64,000 nt of DNA from Linum tenue (GCA_946122785.1 CAMGYJ010000004.1:62752679-62816678); one strand, 5' to 3'; shown: positions 1 to 12,100, numbered from the stretch's first letter. Numbers and translations are program-made. Notes: a model not told the origin generated them from the letters alone.

Positions 1-520
1 AAAACTTGGAATTCGGGGACAAAAACATAGCAGCCAATATTTTGCATCAAAGAACTGGCAAAAGTTACCCTCATGAATCAACAAAGTGAGAACGATTATG
101 ACCCTTTTCAACCCACTGAGCCTATTTCATCAAGTTCAACAGACATCACAGGACAAATAAGGGAACTAGCCCTTCGACCAAGAAGGAAAGGTTTAGAAAC
201 TAAACCCACGAAACGCAAGCAAAATAAACAAAGAAGGGGAGGCGTAAGGGACAAGATGATAAAACCTTTACCAATTAACCACCGGAAAACCTCGGACATC
301 CAGGAAGGATCGTTCGCCGGTGACATCCATCGCACCGGCGTCACAGACAGAGAGAGGGAAGCGTCACCCCCATCACCGAACCCTAACAAAGCCAACAACA
401 ATAGACAGATGGCGACATCGCGGCAACCAGAACCCTAACTCTACAGGAACGGCGAAACCTTAGGCTCGGGACGCTTCTCGTCTCTGTCATAGAGAAAAAT
501 GCCGGGAAACTATTCTAAGT
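1..520. other. Unassigned left edge, possible leader of a minus-strand gene
   Basis: No recognisable protein is encoded here. Both strands have open frames of about 100 codons (73-438 plus, 108-401 minus), but neither resembles a known family. The minus strand reads like a plant 5' leader: pyrimidine-rich stretches, a TTAGGGTT motif near 370-440, and short ATG-started frames that close quickly. This would fit a gene transcribed leftwards out of the window, but that is inference only. Confidence 0.25.
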
Positions 521-1456
521 AATTTATAGAGGTGCTATCACGGCGAGTCGGTCGGCAAATTATTACCGTTGGAAAGAGGCGGTTAGCGTAAAATATACGC
601 CGGAGTCGGTTCCCCCAATTTGTCTAAAATTTTACGCGGTTAAGTTTTGACTCGTTCAACGCGGGTGACTATTATAAGAAAAAGTCTGACGTGTGCAAGC
701 AATTGGGCTTTTTTTTTGGTAGAACAATTGGGCTTTTTTTTGTAGAACAATTGGGCTTTTTTTCCATAATGGTGGGATAAATAATGGGTATCGAGATCCA
801 AGACACAAGCATAAAATCCACATTCGTCAGGCCCAATCTATTTAAGCCCAATACACTAATGATTGGCACGACTTTCTCCTTATCACGGGCTGGGAAAACG
901 GTTAACCGCGAAACCGCATCGAACGCGCGGTTATTGGTTAATCGCAAACCACAAAAACAGCCCAATACACTAATGATTCGCGGTTATTGGCTGTTTTGCG
1001 GTTTGCGGTTTAACCGCAACCGAAACCGCAAATAGCTCTAACCGCAATGCTAACCACGAAAAGATGGCCCAATCAATTTCCAGTCTAGCCCAAAATCGCA
1101 AATAGCTCTAACCGCTAACCGATTTTCTGTTAGCAGGTAACTGGCGGTTTTAATCGAAAATCGTCGGTTACCGATTAACCGAAAATCGGAAAAAAACCAG
1201 GGACGGTCAGTTTTCAAAAGGGAGAGGGATGCTTCGGTTAGCTGAGTAACCGGAGGCGGTCAACCACGTTTACCCGACTAACCATAGCTAACCGACCCAA
1301 CGAATGACCAACTCTAAATCCATATCTCTTGCAGTTCCCAATTCCACTCTAGGTACGAGGAAAATGTACAGAGAGTCAAATCCAACTGAATGTTGTTGTT
1401 ATGCACTTGGATAAAGGTATAGAATTCTGTTCGTAGCACAAAATTACACAGGCTCA
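521..1456. repeat. Repeat-rich spacer with GGTTAACC/GCGGTT palindromes
   Basis: No gene seen. Short related words such as GCGGTTA, TAACCGC and CGGTTAACCG recur on both strands across the whole stretch. Three tandem copies of an AATTGGGC plus T-run unit lie at about 700-764. A 20-bp direct repeat (AGCCCAATACACTAATGATT) occurs at 845-864 and 959-978. An imperfect inverted repeat has arms near 936-963 and 989-1015. The pattern suggests an old inverted-repeat transposon, but I could not find clean termini or a target-site duplication. Confidence 0.5.
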
Positions 1457-2437
1457 TCAATCATCTGGGAAACCTAGAAATCTGTTAATCAAACTAATCA
1501 CAGGCTTGGCATCTCCAGCAGGATACGGAAGGAGAGACTCCAAATTCATATCCGTGATCGTCTCGTGCAACAGTTGAGGACGCGCGCAGTATAAATGCTT
1601 CCTCTCGGCTAGTTCTTCTGCAAGTTCAGATTGATGATTATCCATCAGGTCTTCATTCACCACTACAATGAGAGGTTTGCCATGCCGTAAAGTCTCGAAT
1701 ATGCTCCCTGACCCTGCAAGAATGAACACAACTTTCATCGTCAACCAGGGATCCTGTCAGCATACAAATCCGAATGCCCGTATTCAGGCAGATGGTTTAT
1801 GGAAATTGTTGGAGTCATGTTCTACAAAATTATATACTTCCTTTCGACTATAGGACTAGACATTTCAATATCTCATAATCATAATTGTCTCATTTCTCCA
1901 GCGATATATATCTGCAACTTTGCTTCCAAAGTTCAGTAGTCAGTATCTAGATTCACTGATGTTAATATAAACAGGAAGATAATAGACTGTAGATTCGTTT
2001 ACCTGCATGACTGATGACAAGAGATGCCGATCTAAGATGTTCTGCAATGCTTGATGAGAAAGTGAAATAATCAACCACAAGAGATCCACCTTCCCCTTCA
2101 CACTGCAGCAGAACAAGAACATACTCGTGAGAGAGAACAAATACCAAGCTCCAATTACCACAGAAAAGCTCATAGCTTATGCGTCAATGAACTCAAACGA
2201 AGAGCAAGAATGGGAAGCACTGCGTGAACCAAGAGAAAAAGGAGGGACAAAGTTTTGTTCTTTTACCTTGTGGGGAATGTAGGATCCACGACCAATTTGA
2301 ATGAGAAGGTGGGTGTAGCCTCTTCGCAGCAACTCGTGTTTAACTTGTTCAGTATCAACAGCTTTGACAAGAGCGTCAAATAACGTTGTTCCTACTGTCA
2401 CAAACACTGTTTTCCTCTTCTGCTCGATTTCTCCCAT
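1457..2437 (-). CDS. ALG13: UDP-N-acetylglucosamine transferase subunit ALG13 homologue
   Basis: Catalytic subunit of the ER-membrane enzyme that adds the second GlcNAc to dolichol-PP-GlcNAc at the start of N-glycan assembly; in this family it works with membrane partner ALG14. Three coding exons (2437-2267, 2102-2003, 1713-1457) give about 175 residues, the usual length of the single-domain plant/yeast form. Visible hallmarks: an N-terminal VFVTVGTT glycosyltransferase-28 motif, HLLIQIGRG, LVISHAG spanning the second intron, then GSGSIFETL, KPLIVVVNE and NHQSELAE. There is no signal peptide or membrane segment, as expected. The start ATG follows directly after a good acceptor (TTGCTTGCAG), so an intron probably lies in the 5' leader. 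It is divergent from the HAD gene to its right. Function by homology is secure; exon edges were set by hand. Confidence 0.93.
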
Positions 2438-3138
2438 CTGCAAGCAACTTAAGTCATATTGCCAACCCATTTGAATCAGTTCAGAATCAATACTGATTCA
2501 TGAATGATTTAACAAAATGCCCATAACAATTCGGGGAAGATGGGACAACAAATTCATAAACTTGTTCTTGAGCTTCAAATCTAGGTTCGTTCCTCTCCTA
2601 AAGTCTAGTTGATTTTCCAAGCACGGTTCATCAGCAACGAAAAAATCTAAGAAGACCCATAAAATTAGATACGACCCACCATGCCAGAATGGGGCTCCAA
2701 GCTTGAAATGCAAGAGTATGATTTAGAAGCAGATATGTCAGGTTCAAGATGGCGCGATCATTCAGCAAAAAACAAGGCAGCGTAATTACCGGATTGAAAA
2801 AAGAGACGAAGACGGATCAGAATTGCGGAAGGAGCTGTCCGTCTCGACCGTTCGGAAAGCTGCAAGCTTGGAGGCAAATGGCCGCCGGAGAATGGCAGCG
2901 ATTGAGATTCCGGATCTGGTCTACGACGGAGAAATTGAGAGCAGAGTGTGGAATCGCGGTGATGCACTCAATGGGGAAGCTTTTTTATGGCGTTGACATA
3001 AAAAAAAGGGAGTTTCTTTAGACGATATAAGACAAAACTTATATAGAGCTGGCGAGTGGCGGGTAATCGGCAGCGACAAATCGTCCTATCTTCAAAATCG
3101 AGGAGAAGAAGCAGAGAAGAGAAGAAGCAAGAAAGAGA
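2438..3138. promoter_or_regulatory. Divergent intergenic region between ALG13 and HAD gene
   Basis: About 700 bp separate the two start codons. On the minus strand a likely ALG13 leader exon covers roughly 2790-2970, with a candidate donor (CCG|GTAATT) at 2789-2788 joining to the acceptor that abuts the ALG13 ATG. A G-plus-A-rich stretch precedes the HAD ATG at about 3095-3138. Open frames here (2749-3021 plus, 2758-2967 minus) have no family resemblance and are probably leader sequence. No clear TATA box could be assigned. Confidence 0.4.
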
Positions 3139-4828
3139 ATGGGAGATCTCTACGCCTTGGACTTCGATGGAGTTCTATGCGACAGCTGCGGGGAAAGCTC
3201 GCTCTCCGCCGTCAAGGTCTGTCTCCTCCTCTTTTCCCTTCGCTTGGTCGCAGAGAGAACTCCGGGAACTCGTAAGCATCAAATTGAAACCTTCAGTGTG
3301 TTTGTTTGGTCTTCTTCCTCATAGGCCGCCAAATTGAGATGGCCGGATCTGTTTAGAGGCGTGGATTCAACCACTGAGGACTGGATCATTGCTCAGATGT
3401 ACACTGTAAGCCGCCTTTGTCACTTGACTAACTGATTGGGAAGAATGATCGCCGCCGGCAAGGCTGATTCATGATTTGTTGTGCTGTTGTCAGGTGCGGC
3501 CTGTTGTGGAAACTGGGTATGAGAATTTGTTGCTTGTGAGGTTGTTGCTGGAGATGAAAGTACCTTCAATTAGGACATCCTCGGTAAGCATATCTTTCGC
3601 CAGAATGAAAATTCCTGGTCAATTACAAGATGCATAGAATCAATGTTCATATAATCTCATTGGCAGAGCTGTCTGATGTTGTGGGTTCAATTTGAAAGGT
3701 TGCTGAGGGACTCACAGTGGATGCAATCCTGGAAAGTTGGTCGAAGATCAAACCTGTCGTCATGGAAGAATGGGGAGAGATGGATAGAGACGATCTAGTT
3801 GAGTTCTTTGGCAAAGTCAGGGATGAGTGGATGGAACAGGACTTGAAAACTTGGATTGGAGCAAACAGGTACACAGAGTAGATAACTTGGATTGTGCTTT
3901 CGACTCTTTATTTCGTACGAGCATGCATGATCGAATGGAATTTAGTTGTGAAGTTGAGTCCTTGTGCTGTTGTTTGGTATACGATCTTGCTTTCCCTGAA
4001 CTGTGTCTACAGAACTTGAAATTGGCTCTGTAGGTTTTGAATGGGAAACTGATTCTATTGCAGATTCTATCCAGGTGTTCCAGAAGCCCTGAAATTTGCT
4101 AGCTCAACAATGTATATAGTCACCACCAAACAGGTACAACCCTGCGAATCGATTTAGTTCATCTGTATGCCAACGCAAGTAGCTCCCTCCCTCTCTTTAA
4201 TCTCGTCTCGTCTCTGTCTTAGGGTCGATTTGCAGATGCTTTACTGAGAGAGCTGGCAGGTGTAACAATTCCATTTGAAAGAATATATGGTTTGGGAACT
4301 GGGTCAGTCTATGTGTATCCTAATTTGGTGGTTCTAGGGGAAATGGCTTTAGTTCTAAGCTCTCTATTGCTCTTGGCGTTTATCTCTAATTTCAGACCTA
4401 AAGTGGAAGTGTTGAAGCAACTTCAGAAGAGACCAGAACACCAGGGGTTGAAGCTGCAGTAAGTTTCCCTCTCGTTGTTTTCAGCTGCAATATAAGCAAA
4501 CAAGCTTCTCTCGTATTAACTTCTACTACTTGATCTTCGCCAGTTTCGTGGAAGATCGGCTTGCAACCCTCAAGAACGTGATCAAAGAGCCAGAATTAGA
4601 TGGATGGAACTTGTACTTAGGTACCAGACTTTCTCTCTTTTCCAGCATTCTTCCCAGCTGTTTGATTCCCTTCCATTTATGTGAGCTTGCAATTTCCAGA
4701 AGGGGTGTTAATGGATGGTCTGGACAGGTAACTGGGGATACAACACGCAGAAAGAGCGAGAGGAAGCAGAAAGCATTCCTCGGATTCACCTTCTCCACCT
4801 CTCCGACTTCACCAAGAAGCTGAAATAG
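3139..4828 (+). CDS. HAD-superfamily hydrolase-like protein (plant-specific family)
   Basis: Nine exons (3139-3216, 3325-3405, 3494-3583, 3699-3868, 4064-4133, 4223-4302, 4396-4458, 4544-4620, 4728-4828) join in frame to 269 residues. The N-terminus has the HAD motif I, ALDFDGVLCD, in which the two Asp residues (D8, D10) are the nucleophile and acid/base of the superfamily. Motif II is probably the I-V-T-T-K-Q stretch near residue 160, and the conserved VEDR segment near residue 215 supplies the Asp of motif IV. No transit peptide is evident. Close relatives are widespread in plants and annotated only as haloacid-dehalogenase-like; the substrate is unknown to me. It is convergent with the epoxide hydrolase, whose stop lies about 330 bp beyond. 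Confidence 0.9.
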
Positions 4829-5155
4829 TAACATCAACGGCTTGTGATCGCGGGAAAGGCAGTTCAATACCATGTTTGTTGTACTCTCCTTTTCCTATTA
4901 GAAAGCTGCGAAATTGCTGCAACTATAAAAAACCAGAAAATTTCTTGTATTCCCTCTCTGGCTAAGTAACTAAACCCTCTACATCCGTCAGACATTCAGG
5001 AACTGATAAATGTGGCTTTGTAGTTGTATGAACAAACAGTTCTTGTTACAAAGAGACATCAAAAGAAGAAGAAAAAAGTGTACAACACAAGAGATTTCAT
5101 GACATCAAGATGCACTATCATTAACGAAACCAAATCGTCCAAAAGAAAACTCAAA
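4829..5155. other. Convergent 3' ends
   Basis: These 327 bp hold the presumed 3' UTRs of the HAD gene (plus) and the epoxide hydrolase (minus). No other coding sequence or repeat is visible. Confidence 0.5.
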
Positions 5156-6261
5156 TCAAGACCAAATTCGAGCTCCGAGGAACCCTAGTATCAGCTCGTT
5201 CACTTGTTCAGGAAGTTGCTCCTGAACAAAATGACTACCTTCACTCAAATGCACTATCTCCAAATCGGGCACGAAATGTTTCACCCCAAAATTCGCGTAA
5301 TCTTCAAATCCTGGAGACTTTCTCACGTAATCTTTATCCCCCAAGATCAACATCGCCGGAACTCTCACGGTTAGATCTGTCACGTCGGCCGATTCCTCTA
5401 TCGACCTATCAAACACACAATTCGTGGATAGTTCTTATTAGTAACTTAGTTTTAACTTCAATCAGTTCAACTTAGTCAATTTGCTGTACCTGTAGGGAAC
5501 CTTCAGCGCAGTTTGGAACCCAGATTTCTGGTACAAATCGCCGTAAGTCGAAAGATCTTCCTCCGTCAACCAAGCCGGAAGATCCGGCGACGCCCCCACC
5601 AAATCCATGATCTCCTGATCGACGGCGGCCGTCGGCAGCTCCGTTCCGGCGAAGAGGACGTAGATCTTCCTCACCACCGTCTTCGCATCAAACCGTCCGA
5701 AATCAGCTTCAGCTCTCCCCGGCTCCTGAAAAAAAAAAAAGGTCAGCACAAGCCAGTCAACGACGACCATCACTAAGTTAGATAAAACGACGCCGTTACC
5801 ATCCATCGGCGCGCGTAGAAGCCTTCGTGGAGGAGGGCGAGTATAGCCGACGCGCCGGGACCGGGGGGAGTGAACGGGATCCCGAGCGTCACCATCCCCT
5901 GCAATCTTTCCGGGTACAGCAACGCGAATCTCGAGGCGACGTAGACGCCGAAGTCCTTGGCGACGACCGCCGCCTTCGGGATCTGGAGGGAATCGAGGAC
6001 GGCCGCCACGTCGGCGGCGAAGTCGATGAACGTGGCCTCGTCGGGTTTCGGGGGCGGGTCGGATAACCCGTACCCTCTGTAGTCGGGCGCGATGGCCCGG
6101 TAACCCGCTCCGGCGAGGGCGAGCATCTGGTGCCGCCACGAGTACCATATCTCCGGGAAGCCGTGGAGCAGGAGGACCACTTTGTCTCCTGTGCCGATTT
6201 GGGCGACGTGGAGCTTCAATCCGCCGTTGGTCTCGACGAACTTGTGCTCGATGAGGTCCAT
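5156..6261 (-). CDS. Alpha/beta-hydrolase, soluble epoxide hydrolase family
   Basis: Three exons (6261-5800, 5725-5490, 5405-5156) encode 315 residues, the normal length of plant soluble epoxide hydrolases, which open epoxides (for example of fatty acids) with water. The oxyanion-hole motif HGFP is at residues 33-36 and the following E-I-W-Y-S-W-R segment is typical. The expected nucleophile is Asp103 in an AKDFG context, where many family members have GHDWG. The acid lies in the LGDKDY segment and the catalytic His in EGSHF near the C-terminus. The cap region contains the conserved P-G-[KR]-A-E-A-D-F-G-R stretch, and there is no signal peptide. Exon 1 is GC-rich, unlike its AT-rich surroundings. 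The fold is certain; the substrate is not readable from sequence. Confidence 0.9.
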
Positions 6262-6348
6262 TTTTTGGGGCGTTTGGGTTTAGGGGTGGAGGGATTTCCT
6301 GGTTCTTTGGGATATTAAGGTGATGATTTACAGCTTGTGGGTTTGGAG

Positions 6349-6733
6349 CATGGTTGTCACGCCGGCTGGCGTGCCACCGGTTGAACCTGGTTCAACCGAT
6401 ACCAGTCATAAAACCGGCGTGACACTACCGGTATGACCGGCATGATCGATATACGAATTTCTAAGTAAAATGACCTTATTTTAGCGAGTTTAATTGATAA
6501 AAATAATTTTATTATTTATTTTATGAGTATAAAAGTTAAATATTGATGTTATTTGTTGGATTCAAGTATAAATGTTTAAGTATTGACGTTAAATGTCATG
6601 TTTAAATATGAGTATTTATAATTTTATTTGTAATATTGACCGGCATGAACCGGCACAAACCGGTATGTGCCACCGGTCGAACCATTTCACTTGCTAAACC
6701 GGCACACTGGCATAAACCGGTTTGACAACCTTG
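6349..6733. mobile_element. hAT-like MITE with 8-bp target-site duplication
   Basis: The 385-bp element starts CATGGTTGTCA and ends TGACAACCTTG, an 11-bp terminal inverted repeat with one mismatch. It is flanked on both sides by GTTTGGAG (6341-6348 and 6734-6741), an exact 8-bp target-site duplication of the type left by hAT transposases. The outer ~100 bp on each side are rich in CCGGT/ACCGG palindromes while the middle is AT-rich, and no transposase is encoded. A 9-bp reading (GGTTTGGAG) is possible and would point to Mutator instead. Confidence 0.8.
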
Positions 6734-7802
6734 GTTTGGAGGATGTTTCTGAAGATTATAAAAGGGGGGAGCTTGAATTATTCTGACTGTGAGGCATCAT
6801 TTTCAAATGAGGCTGCCATTGACATTTTTTTGAGGCCAGTCTCCATAACTCGAGTTGTTGGGAGATGCTCATGTATGGTACTTAACCACTTTCTTACACA
6901 CCTCTTCAAACAAAAGCCAACTCATAAGCTTGAAATGCTCTGATACCATGTTATGAACCAGTTAGTTTCAATAACTCGAGTTGTTTGGAGAGACCCATAT
7001 ATGTTACTTAACCACTTCCTTGCACTACTCTTAACTTTACTTCCTCCGATTGATCAAAATGGATATTCTACTCTCCTTTGACTTTTTTTTTTGGCTAGAA
7101 ACTCTCCTTTGACTTTCGTTGGTTTGGTATTTACGATTGTTAAATGCTTGTCTTATAAATTGATGTATTGTTTAAATATGTATATTTTAATGTTGTGATT
7201 TATGGTTGTGATTGTAATCTGAAGAATGATAAGAGAAACTTACATTTTGAATGAAAAAGTCATGTTTACCCTTCCTTTCGCGTGATCGGTTCCAAAGGTG
7301 TTGAATCGTGGTCTCTTTCATTCTCAAACGAATACATTTATCTTGGAAGAATACATGATTTCCTTCTATTGTATTTTAGTACAATGAATACGTAGAATGC
7401 AATAAGTTATCGTATGAACTTGAAATGTTTGGAAGATACGATGAACTTACATCATAATTCATAAGAAGAACCTCTTTAAATTAATAATTATTAATTTATC
7501 GATTAATTAATAACTATTATAAATTAATAATTTTTACAAGTCCCGACTATATTAATTTGTAGAGGTTATAGTGTAGTTAAGAGTAAGCTTTACTAATTTG
7601 CAAGGATTAAAAAACCGTACCGTAACGACGGTTCGACCAGAAAAACCTCCTACCGAAAGTAAAATCGGTAGGCGGTATTTAGCGGTATAATACGATTGAA
7701 TCATGTTTAAAACCACAATTTTAAACTTTAGCATAAAATACTTTATCGCTGATTTTTCCGGTACAACTTCCGGTACGGTATTTAAGTTGTTGTTAATTTG
7801 TT

Positions 7803-8298
7803 GGGTTATAGGTATAATATGCCCCTCTATTATGACGTTTTATCAAACATGCCCCTCTACTATTTTTTACATCAAACATGCCCCCTGTACTTTGTAAAAA
7901 TGATCAAACATGCCATTTTGTTAAAATTTTCATCCAAAAACCGTTAACCAAGGTCGAACTTTAGTTTGGGCGACACAAATGACTAAAATATACCTAATAA
8001 ATTCACTTTAGAATTTTTTGGTTCTTTTGTATAATCAAATCATTCAAATAATTTCACTTTGAAAAGACCCAGGGAAATAAAACAGGGGACAAAACTTACA
8101 TTTTTCCTCCCATTTGCCTATGTCGGGTCGTCTAAATCTCGGTTCAACCACGATTGACGATTTTTTCAATGGAAATTTTAATAGAAGGGCATGTTTGATA
8201 ATTTTTTCAAAGTACAGGGGCATATTTGATGTAAAAAATAGTAAAGAGGCATGTTTGATAATACATCATAGTAGAGGGGCATATTATACCTATAACAC
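7803..8298. mobile_element. Foldback (long-TIR) Mutator-like non-autonomous element
   Basis: The two ends of this 496-bp element are about 125-130 bp inverted copies of each other (7803-7932 and 8165-8298), each built from repeated TATGCCCCTCTA / ATCAAACATGCC words. The tips read GGGTTATAGG and CCTATAACAC. The direct repeat TAATTTGTT flanks the element at 7794-7802 and 8299-8307. A 9-bp target duplication with very long inverted ends is typical of Mutator-like elements. Nothing in the ~230-bp loop looks like coding sequence. Confidence 0.82.
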
Positions 8299-9198
8299 TA
8301 ATTTGTTTAGTCGGGTCGAGGAAGAAATTTCTTTTGCTCATTTGATTGATGGATGCTGGGCTTCGAGGTAAGCGTTGAGTGAGTCACTAAACATGTTGGG
8401 CCGGCGGAAAGGGCAGCTGCGGATCCGCTGGAATTCAAAAGAGGCTGCTTCGGCTTCAGCAAGCTGGCCAGTCCAAAATTGCTATTTAACACCTCAATTA
8501 GTTTGTCTGTGGCCTTTCTTGACCAAAGATGCTTTGTTATAAACAACAGTCCGTACTGAATTCAGAAGTAAATGATATATTTGAGGACCAGAACTGAACT
8601 ATTGGCAAACTCAATTCTGATCCAGTCAAAATATCGATCCGGTCTAATTTTTTTTACTCTTTAGAAAACTCATTGAACCGAATATGGGGTCATATTGTAT
8701 TCGGTCAGGCGTCTAAATATTTATTTATCCAATTTTGCTTTACTATTTAGAAATTCCTCGGACCGAGCAGTACTCAATTTGGCATTAGATAGCCTAAATA
8801 TTTATGAGGATTGCTATTCGTCGCCCTAAAAATCATTATTTGTTGTCCTAATTATATTTTAATTCAACAAGGCCTCTAATTTAAATCCGGAAATGATCTG
8901 GCTAGGCCTGAAATGAATTATTGTAGTAAAGTAATCAACTAGGAACAGAGTCGAGAACAAGGGAACCAGATGTTGATTCTTGAACTGCTTCTACTCAATA
9001 TATTGAAGTAAGAGAAGTGGAATTATGATGGCAGTCGATCGATCTTGCCTATGAAGCACCAGTTGTCGATTAGCTAGTTTGTATACAACAAAAATGGACA
9101 TTTCACCACCAAAAGAAGAAGGAAGGAAGAAGAACAGAAAATGAGAGAAGAGGATAGAGGAGTCAGTAACTGTACAAACGGTTTCTTCTAAACAGCTT

Positions 9199-12100
9199 TC
9201 ATGGCAGCCTACACGATTCGATCACTTCCTTCACTACTTCGTGGGTCTCCGGCGAGATCATGTTCAGCGTCAAGTGAAATGCCTGCAGCATAAAAAAAAA
9301 AGAAGAGGAACCACGATCCAAGAACCGAGTTTCGCATCATTCAATTTGGCACTGAAACCACTATTCAGTGTCACAATGTGTAAGGAAACCATAGAATGGA
9401 ACACTAGGTTCGCAGAAATAGTCCCACAATTCCGCGTATGAAAGCTCACCACAAATCTCTCCAGCACAGGAACGAGTACCGAAAGCTTGTGATCCGGGAG
9501 GCAATCAGCAATTGAATCACGTGTGCTCTTGCTGCACGGTCAAAACCAATGTTTTTTTCAAAATCAATCGAAACGAGTTGTGCTCTTGCAGCAAAAACAC
9601 TTAAATCAGACAAACAAACAAACAAATAAAACAAACCTTTCAGTTGAAAGAAAGGCAAGCAGCAGTGCTGCATAAGCCTCCACGATCATCTTCTCCGCTT
9701 CTTTCTCTCCTTCTAGCAGTGCCACCTCATCGTCCTAGACAAGATGAATTGCCAATGTCAGGCTACAGATAAACTGGGGATGTGAGATGAATGATAAAGA
9801 ACGGTCTTTTTAGAGAAAGGAAGGTCGTGGACTCACCCATTGTATGCCATTCCCTTGTTCAGATTGATCACCTTCTCCTAGGTGGGCTAGAAAGATGGAA
9901 CACAGTAGCGGAATTACATCCCTACGACTCTCCTCTTCCGACCCTTGTGAGCTGGCTAACGAAACGCTAGCCGATGCAAGCCTTGACCTGTGGAAACACC
10001 AACCTTAGTAAACCTGTTTTGTCCATCCTAGTAGAGATGAAAATGATGGAACAAACACACCCTAATCCAGGAAAGAAGACTAGCTGTAGAGAAATCATAA
10101 TTTAACCTGTTTTGTCCATCCTTCTCGACCAGGTTGACAAGGAGACCCAAGATGGCCACCAGAAAATCCAGCTCTTGATCAGTTAAACGACCTTCGTTCT
10201 GATGTTCAAGTACTGCAGAATTAATGGATGTGGAAGATGAGTCGAACGACGGGAAGTGGTCAGCAATCAGTGAAGACATAGTCTCCAACCCCTTGCATCC
10301 AGCAACTTGCCGACATCCCACAGGGTTTTCATTCGTTAGATTCATCAGAACCTACCCAGACAGAAGAACAAAATGTAATTAGAGAAACTGCTAAGCTCCA
10401 ACATTCACGGGTGAAATGTATTAGGGAGATAAATTTCGTTTGTAATTATCACATTGTCCTTATTGCTTATTATTATTGTCTAATGAAGCTGCAATTGAAT
10501 AGTTACTAAGTAGAGAGGAACAATACCTTTACTGATGTAAGAAGACACTCAGATAGAAGAGTAGAGCATTCTTCATCTGAAACACTGGAATTCGAGCCCT
10601 TCTGGGAAGAACACTGTTGTTTACTTGAGTCTTCATTGAGCTGTTTACTAGATTCACTTTGAATCGTCATCACATCGAAGGGATCCTCGTGGTTTCGGCG
10701 TTCTTTCACAGGCTTTCTCATAGCTGGAATTCGAGATTTTTTCGGTTTACCATACTTCGCATCCCACTTTGAGGGCTCAAAGTCATCACCATCAAATGCA
10801 AAGGGATCTTGGCTATCGAAGAGTTCGCACATGGAATCTTTTGCAGAATCATCAACGTCAACATCATACTTTGACCTCAACCCATTACAGCTCCTCGATG
10901 TTTCACTGCTTGAACTGAACATTGATGAGCGAACTCTCATCTTCAGTAGGTTACTGTCGTCCATGGTAGCTGCTTCTCTAGAAACAGAGAGCACTCGCTG
11001 TGCAATTGATTTGTGTGAAGTCTGAGAGCCCTTTTCCAATGAGGTCCCTTCTGTAATGTAGCAATCTGATTCTGACGAGCTGATGCATATCACTCCATCA
11101 CTGTCTACTGTTGGATGTGAATGACAACCATGTTACAAACAGACAAGAAGAGAGACAAGGAGAGAGCAATTGGCAAAAGGGCCCACCTTTGTGGTCATTA
11201 TTACTTCCACTGGAGAGGGTGAAAGGGCTTCCATTACCAGAGGTAGCAGAAGTTCTAAGCAGATAGAGTCCTATAGATCAATGGATATCCAGCCAATGTT
11301 AAAAATAAAAATAAAACTAAAAGTGAAGGGGTGAACTATAACATGCAAAACAAGAAGAAAAAGAGATTATTAGTACCTGATAAAATCTTGATCACACTTA
11401 TGACAAGTTTGGTGAAAGATATTCGGCAACCATGAGAATCAGAGTTTCTTTTCATCGCAAGTAGATGGTCCTATGTTATCGCAAAAGAACAAACTAAAAC
11501 AATCAAAATCTGATACTCGCAACAGTAACAATAGGGTGGGATTGGCTTCCGTTTTGGTTAACCGAAACCAGTAGGCATGTGTTTGTCAAACTAAATAAAA
11601 CAGTACAGAAATTTGGTTGAACATAACCAATATACGCTTTTGGTTTACATTGGCCAATATTTGGGTTATTTCAATCCCAAACCTAAAATATCTAAAATCA
11701 GAACAAAGCCAAAACTGAAACCAAATTATTTGACCAAAAAATATGAATATGGTTTTGGATTATGTTCACGAGAAACCAATTTCCAGGGCTACTGGGCATT
11801 GGACAAGACCACAAACATGTAGAAAATGAGTTATACCTGGTTGTCTTTACTCAAGAATGTAGCATTTTCCATGATCTTCAAGCATTTCAAAAGGGTTACG
11901 AGGCTCGGCAGGACCAAGACATCTTGTGCACTCTGAGAAGAGGATGAATTTTGCTGCTCCAAACTCTGCATTGACATTCGTGATTCACAAGTGGGCAACA
12001 TATATCAAGATAGATAACTTAACCAAAATAAATAAGTCTCGAAGAAACTCTTAGCCCTCAGTTTTAGCAACACCAACCAGCCAACAAAAGTATATGTATC

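Larger units (their letters stand above)
6262..9198. other. Intergenic spacer with two non-autonomous DNA transposons
   Basis: No gene is recognised in this 2.9 kb AT-rich stretch. It contains a hAT-like MITE (6349-6733) and a long foldback element (7803-8298), listed separately. Between them, at about 7610-7780, short palindromic words such as CGGTACGGTA suggest another decayed inverted-repeat element. The remaining open frames are under 90 codons with no family resemblance. Confidence 0.5.

Noticed and set aside
690..770. CRISPR-like spacing of three AATTGGGC repeats
   Set aside because: This is a eukaryotic nuclear sequence, with only three units and T-run spacers; it is a simple tandem repeat.
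5462..6148. 228-codon minus-strand frame overlapping the epoxide hydrolase
   Set aside because: It is a shadow of the GC-rich exon 1 in another frame plus the intron and exon 2; the hydrolase frame is conserved and this one is not.
11532..11690. Palindromic insertion in WAPL intron 5 (TAGGGTGGGATTGG and CAATCCCAAACCTA)
   Set aside because: The ends are only partly complementary and no target duplication is visible; left as repeat-like intron sequence.
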